Assembly (NCBI GenBank): GCA_023434425.1
Contig: JAEYSS010000103.1
Coordinates: forward strand, 1-10,177
Source: Pseudomonadota bacterium
GTDB taxonomy: Bacteria > Pseudomonadota > Alphaproteobacteria > Ferrovibrionales > Ferrovibrionaceae
DNA length: 10,177 bases
Reading direction: 5' to 3'
The notes under the pieces are model-generated. The model searched no databases. It worked only from the letters and a program-made list of their open reading frames with translations, and was not told the DNA's origin. Numbering within the stretch: position 1 is the stretch's first letter; each line of letters starts with the position of its first letter. The position numbers were made by a program, and so were the translations under genes. Below, one piece after another: positions 1 through 5,958 of the stretch.

Positions 1-231
1 AAAATCCCTACACTCGGGAATCTGACGTTGCTGAACCTAAACGTTAATAGGGAAGCGCAGAATTATGAGTACGGTAGAAAGCGAGATTTGCTGATTGCCA
101 ATACTAACCTCCGCCTTAATATTCCCCTCATCGCGCGGCAGACATGGGACGAGGCGGCTATTGCACAGCGATCAGAGCTACTAGCTAACTGCGCACTTGC
201 TTTATGGCGCGGTCCTGAGGAAAGAATTTAG
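1..231 (+). CDS. C-terminal end of a DUF1524 (HNH-type) / GmrSD-like protein, 5' truncated by window edge
   Basis: The reading frame is open from base 1 and ends in TAG at 229-231, giving 76 residues with no start in view. It begins IPTLGNLTLL, the characteristic GNLTLL strand of DUF1524, followed by an N-rich stretch, a Y..KRDLL helix and a closing TWDEAAI..R...L...AL.LW helix. That order is how DUF1524 domains end. DUF1524 carries the HNH nuclease of GmrSD-type IV restriction enzymes, usually behind an N-terminal DUF262 ParB/sulfiredoxin-like NTPase. The HNH histidines and the DUF262 part would lie upstream of the window, so nuclease competence cannot be judged. A TTG inside the frame (28) could be read as a start but lies within the conserved domain. 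Function as a restriction enzyme acting on modified phage DNA is inferred from the family and from the neighbouring defence genes. It converges on the XRE gene with a 9-base gap. Confidence 0.72.
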   Translation, partial: KIPTLGNLTLLNLNVNREAQNYEYGRKRDLLIANTNLRLNIPLIARQTWDEAAIAQRSELLANCALALWRGPEERI

Positions 232-240
232 ACTTAGTCA

Positions 241-603
241 TCATTTTCGCTGCTTCGCCTTGACCAATGCCGTATTGATCTCGGCCAAGTCTTCGGCCGA
301 GGCCATGATCTCCCCTCGTAGGATCTTACGGACCCGGCTGACCAGTTCTTCCTGCCGGACTTCCTCAGCCGTCAGCTTGCGCGGCGAGACCCAATCAAAC
401 AGGTCGAGCAGGCTGACCTTCAGGGCGTCGGCAATATCGAACAGGGTGGTTAGCCGAGTTGAGGCCGACCCAGTCTCGATATTGGAGATCACTTCGTCGG
501 TCTTGCCGATCTTCTCGCTGAGTTGTTCCTGGGTCAGCCCCCGCTCCTTGCGAAACTCGCGGATGCGACGGCCGAGCAGCTTGTTTCGGTCTGATGCTTT
601 CAT
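241..603 (-). CDS. XRE-family (HTH_3) transcriptional regulator
   Basis: This 120-residue cytoplasmic DNA-binding protein has a Cro/CI-type helix-turn-helix near its N-terminus. Residues 11-70 form the five-helix HTH_3 domain: GRRIREFRKERGLTQEQLSE is followed by the recognition segment KTDEVISNIETG (about 34-45) and the closing LFDIADALKVSLLDLF. Residues 71-120 are a charged helical tail that may dimerise; no metal or ligand site is visible. The ATG at 603 gives the HTH its usual 10-residue lead, so I keep it. Three near-palindromic 13-mers lie just upstream (609-621, 641-653, 682-694), which points to autorepression and possibly control of the divergent secreted-protein pair starting at 888. 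Such small XRE regulators are common on mobile islands. The specific target is inference. Confidence 0.9.
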   Translation of the reverse strand: MKASDRNKLLGRRIREFRKERGLTQEQLSEKIGKTDEVISNIETGSASTRLTTLFDIADALKVSLLDLFDWVSPRKLTAEEVRQEELVSRVRKILRGEIMASAEDLAEINTALVKAKQRK

Positions 604-608
604 GACCC

Positions 609-694
609 GGACTTTGAGTCGGGGTGTGAGGCGAAACCATCGACTACAAGTCGGTCAAACCGATTGACTATCCAAGAACTACGACTTTAAATCG
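609..694. promoter_or_regulatory. Three similar 13-bp dyads, candidate XRE operators
   Basis: Three dyads of the form (C/G)GACT-NNN-A(G/A)TCG occur between the XRE start (603) and the divergent gene (888): GGACTTTGAGTCG at 609-621, CGACTACAAGTCG at 641-653 and CGACTTTAAATCG at 682-694. The middle one is a perfect inverted repeat. Site starts are 32 and 41 bases apart, close to whole helical turns (three and four). An additional dyad CGGT-CAA-ACCG spans 652-662. A rightward promoter-like pair TTGACT (664-669), 17-base spacer and TTAAAT (687-692) overlaps the distal site. Binding by the adjacent XRE protein is inferred from position and symmetry. Confidence 0.55.
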
Positions 695-887
695 ATACTG
701 ATGCCAGAACGCCCCGTAAAAGGGAGTTTCGGTTGGATACCGGCACCGCCCAATAAGAACCAATGCCAGAGGGGACTATGCCTAACGAGCACGACCGCAG
801 CGGCTAAGTGAGCCAGCGGCAGCCGCCGCCGCCTAACCCCCCCATCCATCCATCGAATGAGACCCCTGAGAGGGTCGAGGAACCACC

Positions 888-1301
888 GTGATGAAGATCG
901 CGTCCGCTATCGCTTTGCCTATCGCTATTGGCCTCTTTGTATTCAGCACAGCCCATCCCGCCCAGGCGGGTAATTCGAGCCATGCCGTGACCTACACGCC
1001 GTCTGCAGTGACGTTGCAGGATAATGTCATCGGGATCAGCGGCTTCATTATGGCGTCAGGCAGGAACGAGTTTGCCCTGGCACTCGCCAGAGCCGTTACC
1101 CAAGTCAGCGAGGACCGCCCTATTGTACTGAGGCTGGATGTTTCCGGGATCTTCGGGAACGGGGCAGAAGATATGGTTGGGTTGCTGAAGCAGTACCACA
1201 GGGCCGGTCGCCGCTTTCAGGTCGTTGTGGATGGGCAATGTGCAGGCCGATGCACCGACATCCTACAGTTCTTTGAGGCTGATATTCTGAAGGGGGAATG
1301 A
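888..1301 (+). CDS. Exported hypothetical protein, apparently truncated ClpP/crotonase-like fold
   Basis: The product is about 136 residues and begins with a clear signal peptide: a Lys, a hydrophobic core of about 20 residues, and cleavage expected after PAQA (residue 26 from the ATG at 891). The mature part has the pattern of secreted ClpP-like proteins: an ISGFI strand, an amphipathic helix FALALARAVTQV, a PIVLRLDVSG strand-turn, a second helix, then a VVVDGQCAGRC segment. That segment resembles the CASAC motif of these proteins, but the catalytic Ser is not there, and the chain stops about 15 residues later, where family members continue. It may be a degenerate or shortened relative, or an unrelated periplasmic protein. 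GTG at 888 and ATG at 891 are both usable; a GAGG at 877-880 fits either. Its stop is one base from the next ATG, so the two genes are coupled. Function unknown. Confidence 0.7.
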   Translation: MMKIASAIALPIAIGLFVFSTAHPAQAGNSSHAVTYTPSAVTLQDNVIGISGFIMASGRNEFALALARAVTQVSEDRPIVLRLDVSGIFGNGAEDMVGLLKQYHRAGRRFQVVVDGQCAGRCTDILQFFEADILKGE

Positions 1302-1302
1302 C

Positions 1303-2274
1303 ATGCCGTTTCAGACAATGCCCCAAAGGCTGGCGGTTATCTTCATGACCGCCCTACTTGCCTCAGGTATGGCCGAGGCCCAGGTGACGAAAGAGGAGAT
1401 CACTGCCCCCTCACGGCACCGCGGGAAAGAGATCACTTTACCGGCCGAAGCGTACTTTCCGGACCCAACCTCGCAGAACTTACCGGCCATGGTGATCTGG
1501 CACGATTCCGGTGGCCTGCAGAATGAGCATGAATATGCCTATGCGCGGGAACTGGTGAAGCTCGGTGTTGTTGCCGTCATTCCCGACAGCTTCACGCCGC
1601 GAGGGATCAAGAACACCATTATCGACCAGTCGCAGGTCAACACGCCGGAACTCTCAATCGACGCATTTCGGTTGCTTCGGAAACTGCAGCAACACCCGCG
1701 CATTGACCCCAGCCGCATCGGCATCATGGGGTTCTCTAAGGGGGCCACGCTCGCTGTTGGTGTCTCGCTCAACTACTACGGCAAGCACTTCACCAATCCT
1801 AAGGAACGCTATGCGCTGCATGTCGCGCTGTATCCGAATTGCAGCACGCAATACCTCGACACCAAGATGATTGGCGGGCCTCTCTATATGATCCTTGGCG
1901 AGGCCGACACCTATACGCCGATGGAGCCGTGCATCGAGTTTGGCGAGAAGCTGCGGGCCCCTGGTGGTCGGGTGGAGATATTCACCTTACCCAAGGCCAA
2001 ACATAGCTGGGATACCGGCACCAGGGATTGGGAAATCACTGGCGACAATTTTGGCGGGTGCATTCTGGATCAGCAAAGCGATCTCAGCTTTATCGAGCGC
2101 AAATCTGGAATAATGGTGTATGGCCCCGGCACCGTCATGCTGTCAGATCAATACGCCAAGGCCATGAAGATTTGTCAGACCTGGCGAATTTCTGGTGGGC
2201 CGAATGCAGAAGCCACGAAGCGCGGAAAAGAGATTCTCCGCGAGGCGATGAAGCTCTATCTTGGTGTGGACTAA
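1303..2274 (+). CDS. Exported dienelactone-hydrolase-family alpha/beta hydrolase
   Basis: This 323-residue protein has a signal peptide (hydrophobic segment about 10-24, cleavage expected after AEA at 26), so it acts in the periplasm or outside the cell. The alpha/beta-hydrolase landmarks are in order: a strand AMVIWHDSGG (62-71, oxyanion-loop region), the nucleophile elbow GFSKGA with Ser145, an acid in LGEADTYTP (Asp202), and the catalytic His in AKHSWD (His234). Classical dienelactone hydrolases use Cys; Ser here fits the broader DLH/esterase group. A C-terminal extension of about 80 residues, including Cys253 and a long last helix, goes beyond the minimal fold. The substrate is unknown; ester or lactone hydrolysis is a family-level inference. 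It is the second gene of a bicistron (one-base gap from the 888-1301 gene) and is followed by a strong hairpin at 2298-2318. The base composition is less GC-rich than that of the core genes at the right. Confidence 0.85.
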   Translation: MPFQTMPQRLAVIFMTALLASGMAEAQVTKEEITAPSRHRGKEITLPAEAYFPDPTSQNLPAMVIWHDSGGLQNEHEYAYARELVKLGVVAVIPDSFTPRGIKNTIIDQSQVNTPELSIDAFRLLRKLQQHPRIDPSRIGIMGFSKGATLAVGVSLNYYGKHFTNPKERYALHVALYPNCSTQYLDTKMIGGPLYMILGEADTYTPMEPCIEFGEKLRAPGGRVEIFTLPKAKHSWDTGTRDWEITGDNFGGCILDQQSDLSFIERKSGIMVYGPGTVMLSDQYAKAMKICQTWRISGGPNAEATKRGKEILREAMKLYLGVD

Positions 2275-2297
2275 TTATCCCAGGTCCGAATGCCCGG

Positions 2298-2318
2298 CGC
2301 ATCAATAATGTTGATGCG
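2298..2318. terminator. Perfect 8-bp hairpin between convergent operons
   Basis: CGCATCAA and TTGATGCG form a perfect 8-bp stem around a 5-base loop (TAATG), starting 24 bases after the hydrolase stop codon. No T-tract follows on either strand, so it is either a factor-dependent terminator or an mRNA 3'-end stabiliser. It lies between the rightward hydrolase gene and the leftward kwaB gene and could serve both. Bases 2319-2418 hold no convincing gene. Confidence 0.4.
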
Positions 2319-2418
2319 AGTCCGCAGGGCGGGAGACCAGCCTGTAGAACGAGAGCCAATGAAAGAGGATGACATGGAGAGGCAGTTGAAGCAGTCACTA
2401 CCTATGGGGTGAAGAGAC

Positions 2419-3333
2419 CTAGACCACTTCTGTATTTTGAACATCATAAAGATGCTCGCGGAAGTGCGACGAGAGGCGGTGATCCAGAAGCGCCTGAAAA
2501 ATATCTCTGCAACTGCCCTCGGTTGGAATGATTTTTCCATCTTTATCAAAATTAATGTTCAGCTTGAACACTGCACAATGGGCACGCAAGCTGTCCATGA
2601 ACTTGGGGTTCTTGTAGTGGCCTTTTTGCTGAATTGCGGAGATCCGGCGCAGTTGAATCTTATTTTCTCCGACGTAATTCACTAGTGGGGCTAGGTCAGT
2701 AAAGATTGCGGAGAATTTGTCTTCCTCTCGCAGCTGATTAAAATTCTGGATATGCGCAGCCTTATAGTTCATGACAGACTCGAAATTCCCTTTATTTACA
2801 ATCAAAACTGCGTCGCCAACGATAAACATATCAATGAATTTCGAGATGGTAAAACCAGGCTTGTCATTCAGCTCAAGTTCCTGATCAGAATATAGAACGC
2901 TAATAACGCCCCCGGCGCGTTTAGTCTGCCAAGAGCTTTCCGTCTTTTTTATCGCATGAACTACTTGGCCATTTACAGAAAGCTTTATCGAATAAAAGGC
3001 CGTGTTTTGAAGTGCCTTGAGGCTATTTACTTTTTTCTCCGGGACTTCCTCTGCTGCGATATCGGAAATAATCCCAGCATTGGTTTCTAGAGCGGGAATC
3101 GTTAGTGCACTCGCTTCATTATTTTGCGCTAGAATTGCGTACTCGATAACCTCCGTGATTTGCTCACGGTTTATTTTTACAACCTCGGTTAAAGCGGAGT
3201 TCAATTCAGGTGTAGTCCCTACCCAATGGGCCTTATAGCCAGGTTCTTTTGCGATTTTCTTGAAGGTCCACAGGCAGACAGCGGCCTGATCAACGTCGAA
3301 CTCTTGCAAAGTTTTAAGAGCCTCTCCGGACAT
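2419..3333 (-). CDS. kwaB: Kiwa anti-phage defence protein KwaB (DUF4868)
   Basis: The 304-residue soluble protein carries the DUF4868 features in its second half: KPGFTISKFIDMFIVGDAVLIVNKGNFESVMNY (about 158-190), then QLRRISAIQQKGHYKNPKFMD, and a C-terminal NFDKDGKIIPTEGS...F.ALLDHRLSS block typical of KwaB. In Kiwa, KwaB is the cytoplasmic partner of the membrane protein KwaA; published work describes a membrane-bound complex that responds to phage attachment and in which KwaB binds DNA and blocks phage development. The frame is open back to 3552, but that would overlap kwaA by over 200 bases. The ATG at 3333, two bases after the kwaA stop and preceded by AAGGAG and AAGG sequences, is the natural start and gives a length close to known KwaB proteins. 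Identification is by sequence pattern and by the kwaA-kwaB order. Confidence 0.85.
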   Translation of the reverse strand: MSGEALKTLQEFDVDQAAVCLWTFKKIAKEPGYKAHWVGTTPELNSALTEVVKINREQITEVIEYAILAQNNEASALTIPALETNAGIISDIAAEEVPEKKVNSLKALQNTAFYSIKLSVNGQVVHAIKKTESSWQTKRAGGVISVLYSDQELELNDKPGFTISKFIDMFIVGDAVLIVNKGNFESVMNYKAAHIQNFNQLREEDKFSAIFTDLAPLVNYVGENKIQLRRISAIQQKGHYKNPKFMDSLRAHCAVFKLNINFDKDGKIIPTEGSCRDIFQALLDHRLSSHFREHLYDVQNTEVV

Positions 3334-3335
3334 TT

Positions 3336-3932
3336 TTAGTGCCTTTGCTCCTTGATGATCAAAACTTCTTGCATCGTTTCCATGAGGTATCGACTTTGTG
3401 GCGACAGAGTGCAGCGTGAGAGCGCAAAGCCTGTCATCACCTTTGTGCTGCCGCCAAAGGTATATTTCACTTCGTATAGTCGCCAACGAAGAACGATTAG
3501 GACGGGATTGAAAATGATCCTTCCGGAGGCTTGGCTGATCCAAAATAGCCACGCAAGAAATATCGCAAACCCAAACAATTTGCTTTGGTCTTGATAACTC
3601 AAGCTCATGAACGAGACTACGTACGGCAATACGTAGTTCATGAGATCAGTCGGAATATGTTTTGCTTCCGATATTTGAATCTCGTGCCTCGGCCTGATCC
3701 ACCTTAATGCAAAAACAGTAATGACAAGGCAGAGTAAGCAAATGAGAAAAAATGCGATTGACGCCTTAGGATTTTGGAGAGGGATCTCGCATATCGTAAG
3801 AAACGACTGCCACCCGCCAGAGAATGCAGTGGACAAAATATCGTAGTTCAAATCTTGCGTAAGCAGTATTAGGCTTAGCGGTAGATATGAGCCGACGAAA
3901 ATGCTGATAGCGATCAGAAGTCTTGGCTGCAT
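3336..3932 (-). CDS. kwaA: Kiwa anti-phage defence membrane protein KwaA
   Basis: The 198-residue protein has four hydrophobic segments, about residues 5-25, 57-77, 97-113 and 119-137, then a polar cytoplasmic-looking tail with several Arg and Lys. This size and four-helix layout, directly upstream of a DUF4868 gene on the same strand, are those of KwaA. KwaA is the inner-membrane sensor of Kiwa, thought to assemble as an oligomer that detects phage attachment and holds KwaB. An in-frame TAA lies nine bases before the ATG at 3932, so the coding region cannot begin further upstream. No good Shine-Dalgarno is visible before it. It ends two bases before kwaB, implying one transcript and coupled translation. 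The gene is AT-rich compared with the core genes on the right, in keeping with horizontal transfer. The call rests largely on context because KwaA sequences diverge. Confidence 0.8.
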   Translation of the reverse strand: MQPRLLIAISIFVGSYLPLSLILLTQDLNYDILSTAFSGGWQSFLTICEIPLQNPKASIAFFLICLLCLVITVFALRWIRPRHEIQISEAKHIPTDLMNYVLPYVVSFMSLSYQDQSKLFGFAIFLAWLFWISQASGRIIFNPVLIVLRWRLYEVKYTFGGSTKVMTGFALSRCTLSPQSRYLMETMQEVLIIKEQRH

Positions 3933-3959
3933 TTTTGCTTATTAGATGAAATCCCCGTT

Positions 3960-3973
3960 TCTGGCCTACCAGA
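3960..3973. repeat. Small inverted repeat in the kwaA leader
   Basis: TCTGG-CCTA-CCAGA is a perfect 5-bp dyad centred about 35 bases upstream of the kwaA ATG, inside the 207-base gap between kwaA and the upstream small gene. It could be an operator or a leader hairpin. It is short enough to be a chance match. I could not place a convincing -35/-10 pair in this gap. Confidence 0.25.
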
Positions 3974-4129
3974 TTACCACTACAGGGCCAATCGCTTTGT
4001 GGAGTGGATTTTCTATCCGCTACCTGCGCCATTCCCGGCTCTGCATACGATATTAGGTTGAGGCTGAAGTTAGTACGAGGACGCTTGAACTGAGCAAAAA
4101 ATGAGTTTCTTGAATGTGTTATCGCGCGC

Positions 4130-4150
4130 AAAAAAGCCGTTAAGGCTCCA
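4130..4150 (-). terminator. Weak intrinsic terminator after the four-cysteine gene
   Basis: Read on the minus strand, GAGCC-TTAAC-GGCTT gives a 5-bp stem (one G-T pair) ending in a run of six Ts. It overlaps the stop codon of the 4140-4343 gene and would separate it from kwaA. The stem is short, so read-through into the Kiwa operon is likely. Confidence 0.4.
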
Positions 4151-4343
4151 CGACGTAGAAATTATTTTCTCTACGTGGGCAATTTTCTCGAAGCAAATAC
4201 GCGCATCTTTTTAGAGATGGCTCGTCTGTACCAAAACTTTCCTCGGAGTGTCCGCACCGGCCGCATGTCACCTCCACCCCTTCAATTGAGCCGTAATCCC
4301 CATCCAGGTCAACATATGCAGTCGAGGTGGTCACTCTAGCCAC
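4140..4343 (-). CDS. Small four-cysteine (zinc-ribbon-like) conserved hypothetical protein
   Basis: The product has 67 residues and a GTG start (4343). Cys27, Cys30, Cys47 and Cys55 are arranged as CxxC-x16-C-x7-C, which suggests one zinc site, with His32 next to the first pair. The sequence pattern (an EGVEVTC.RCGH.EESFGT core, then a helix with LKRC and a final ENNFYVV strand) recalls a family of short hypothetical proteins found in alphaproteobacterial genomes and phages. I recognise the pattern but no function. It lies between the integrase and kwaA on the same strand, 74 bases after the integrase stop. It could be a nucleic-acid-binding accessory of the mobile element or cargo unrelated to Kiwa. 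A protein this short with a GTG start is less certain than its neighbours, but the cysteine spacing argues that it is real. Confidence 0.65.
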   Translation of the reverse strand: MARVTTSTAYVDLDGDYGSIEGVEVTCGRCGHSEESFGTDEPSLKRCAYLLRENCPRRENNFYVVEP

Positions 4344-4417
4344 AATACGGCTCGCATCTCTGGAGAATCACCGCATTCAGTTTGACGCCTTGTACGGCCC
4401 TTCACAAGACATCAAGT

Positions 4418-5788
4418 TTATCCACTCTCTCTTTCTTTGAGTTTCTGAGAGATATGCGTCGCTACCGTCTCGGCAAAAGCCGCATTAGCATTCGGGCCAT
4501 ACTTCGCATACCGCGCGCTCATTCGCGTGGTCGAGTGTCCCATCACAGCCATGATCTGCTTTTCATGCAGGCCCGCTTCGGCAGCGGCCTGGCCATAGCA
4601 ATGCCGCAGATCGTGCAGGCGCGGTCGTTCACCGTCCGGCTTCATTAAATTGGCCTCATCGCGGATGCGATACCAGATCCGATGGATATCCGTCAGATGC
4701 CCGACACGATCCTTCCCGACAAATACATAAGGGCTGTCCACAATTCGAAGCCACTTCAGCTTCGCAAGTAGATCACCCAAAGGGCCTGTTATCACTCGGA
4801 CCATAGCCCTCTGCCCGCCACCAATAACCTTGGTTTCGCGGCGACGGCTATTGCGAACCCACTCAATCACATTGCGGTCTTCCTTGATCTGATCCCAACG
4901 GAGTTTCAACGCCTCGTTCTTGCGAACCCCAGTGATGATCAGGAATCGCAAAGCCAGCATCGACCAGAGGCCCGGCATGTGCTCAACGATGAGCCCGTCA
5001 GCGCCTCGATGTGACACCATATAGTGGCCGTTATCTTGCGCCGCCTCTGCCTCGCGTTCATAGCGATTTAGCACCTCAGCCAGACGCTCCAGTTCACCAT
5101 CATTCCAGTCATAGTGCCGCTCAGTATCGAGCACTGAGAAATTGCGCTGGACGTACTCACAGGGGTTCGTATGCCTCCCCTTCAGCTGTTGGCGTTCAGC
5201 CCAGTTCATCATTGCCCGGAAGATGTCCAGCAGACGGTCGGCCTGGTGAGGGGCAGGTACATGCTTGTGCCCGACCGTCTCGCCGGTCTCATCCTTTATG
5301 GCGACCTTCTTGGTGATGCTGCTATGCCACTCGCTGATGTCGAGCGTTTTGACATCAGCCGCCTCGACAGCGCCGAATACGGGCAGGATTCGCTTTTCGA
5401 TCAGTCGCCAGTCCTGCGCGGACGGCTTCTTGATCGTCCGATACCGCTCGGCGATATAGCCCACGGTGATCTTCACTGGCTCCGGCGCAGGTAGCGGGGG
5501 CGAAGGTGGGGGTGCAAAAGGATCATCGCCTGCCTCCAGGGCGCGCTTGACCTCAGCCACTTTCTTTCGGGCTTCCTTGAGCGTTTCGACCTTGTCCAGT
5601 CTGCGCTTGGTCGGGTTGTCGGTGCTGGACCGCCGGTACTCGAAGATGAAGGTCTTGCGCCCAGTCTTGGCGGAGATGCGGACCCGTAAGCCGGGGGTGC
5701 GCGCGTCGGTATAGGTGGTATCTTTGCCGCTGAGAGCCTTAAGCGCGGCAAGCTCTGATTCGGTCGAGAACTGGCGTTGGGTGTTCAT
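4418..5788 (-). CDS. int: P4-type tyrosine recombinase / island integrase
   Basis: The 456-residue protein integrates and excises DNA by a covalent 3'-phosphotyrosyl mechanism. Residues about 1-95 form the arm-type DNA-binding domain (DUF4102-like, with TDARTPGLRVRIS and KTFIFEYR strands). A Pro-rich linker (about 91-105) follows, then a core-binding domain (about 107-205) and the catalytic domain (about 225-445). The catalytic residues are visible: Arg289 in TGVRKNEAL, a likely Lys320, His392 and Arg395 in HDLRH, His418 in MGHS and the nucleophile Tyr427 in SARYAKY. The gene appears intact. The frame stays open to an ATG at 5881, but those 31 extra residues would be encoded by the repeat-rich region next to the tRNA fragment, so I start at the ATG at 5788. 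It faces away from the tRNA-Ala fragment at 5959-6008, its presumed attachment site. Confidence 0.93.
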   Translation of the reverse strand: MNTQRQFSTESELAALKALSGKDTTYTDARTPGLRVRISAKTGRKTFIFEYRRSSTDNPTKRRLDKVETLKEARKKVAEVKRALEAGDDPFAPPPSPPLPAPEPVKITVGYIAERYRTIKKPSAQDWRLIEKRILPVFGAVEAADVKTLDISEWHSSITKKVAIKDETGETVGHKHVPAPHQADRLLDIFRAMMNWAERQQLKGRHTNPCEYVQRNFSVLDTERHYDWNDGELERLAEVLNRYEREAEAAQDNGHYMVSHRGADGLIVEHMPGLWSMLALRFLIITGVRKNEALKLRWDQIKEDRNVIEWVRNSRRRETKVIGGGQRAMVRVITGPLGDLLAKLKWLRIVDSPYVFVGKDRVGHLTDIHRIWYRIRDEANLMKPDGERPRLHDLRHCYGQAAAEAGLHEKQIMAVMGHSTTRMSARYAKYGPNANAAFAETVATHISQKLKERESG

Positions 5789-5796
5789 TGGGGCAT

Positions 5797-5829
5797 CCGG
5801 TTTTGGCGACAACTTGGCGACAAAACCGG
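5797..5829. repeat. Composite direct and inverted repeats upstream of int
   Basis: A 9-bp inverted repeat (CCGGTTTTG at 5797-5805, CAAAACCGG at 5821-5829) encloses two copies of TTGGCGACAA (5803-5812 and 5814-5823) in tandem with an 11-base period, one helical turn. The block lies directly before the integrase ATG and about 140 bases from the tRNA fragment. Direct repeats phased by a helical turn beside an attachment site are what integrase arm-type or excisionase sites look like; it may equally be an operator for int. Confidence 0.5.
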
Positions 5830-5853
5830 GTTGATTCACACTTCCCTGGAGTC

Positions 5854-5897
5854 CTAAGCGGTTCCCTGCTCTTCCCACCATTCTCCGCTAAGCGGTT
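5854..5897. repeat. 10-bp direct repeat CTAAGCGGTT near the attachment site
   Basis: CTAAGCGGTT occurs at 5854-5863 and again at 5888-5897, 34 bases apart, between the integrase gene and the tRNA-Ala fragment. It is a second candidate class of recombination-protein binding site, distinct in sequence from the block at 5797-5829. Confidence 0.4.
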
Positions 5898-5958
5898 GAC
5901 AAGGAAGCAGAAATCGTAGACCAAAGAACATGTGGGTACTTGCGGGAAATCAGATTCC

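Noticed and set aside
197..667. 156-codon plus-strand frame
   Set aside because: It is antisense to the XRE regulator, whose HTH domain is clear, and it is Ser/Arg-rich as such shadows are.
781..860. GCC-rich run and CATC repeats before the exported pair
   Set aside because: These are a few copies of very short units, consistent with ordinary low-complexity sequence; no CRISPR or ordered repeat array is present in the window.
735..2022. 13-base repeat GGATACCGGCACC at 735-747 and 2010-2022
   Set aside because: One exact 13-mer pair is about what chance gives in 10 kb, and one copy lies within the hydrolase coding sequence.
2359..2412. 17-codon frame starting MKEDDMERQLKQ
   Set aside because: It is too short, there is no good ribosome binding site, and nothing supports it as a gene.
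3766..4131. 121-codon minus-strand frame overlapping the start of kwaA
   Set aside because: It is out of frame with kwaA, its second half lies inside kwaA, and its composition is not protein-like. kwaA itself has a fixed start at 3932.
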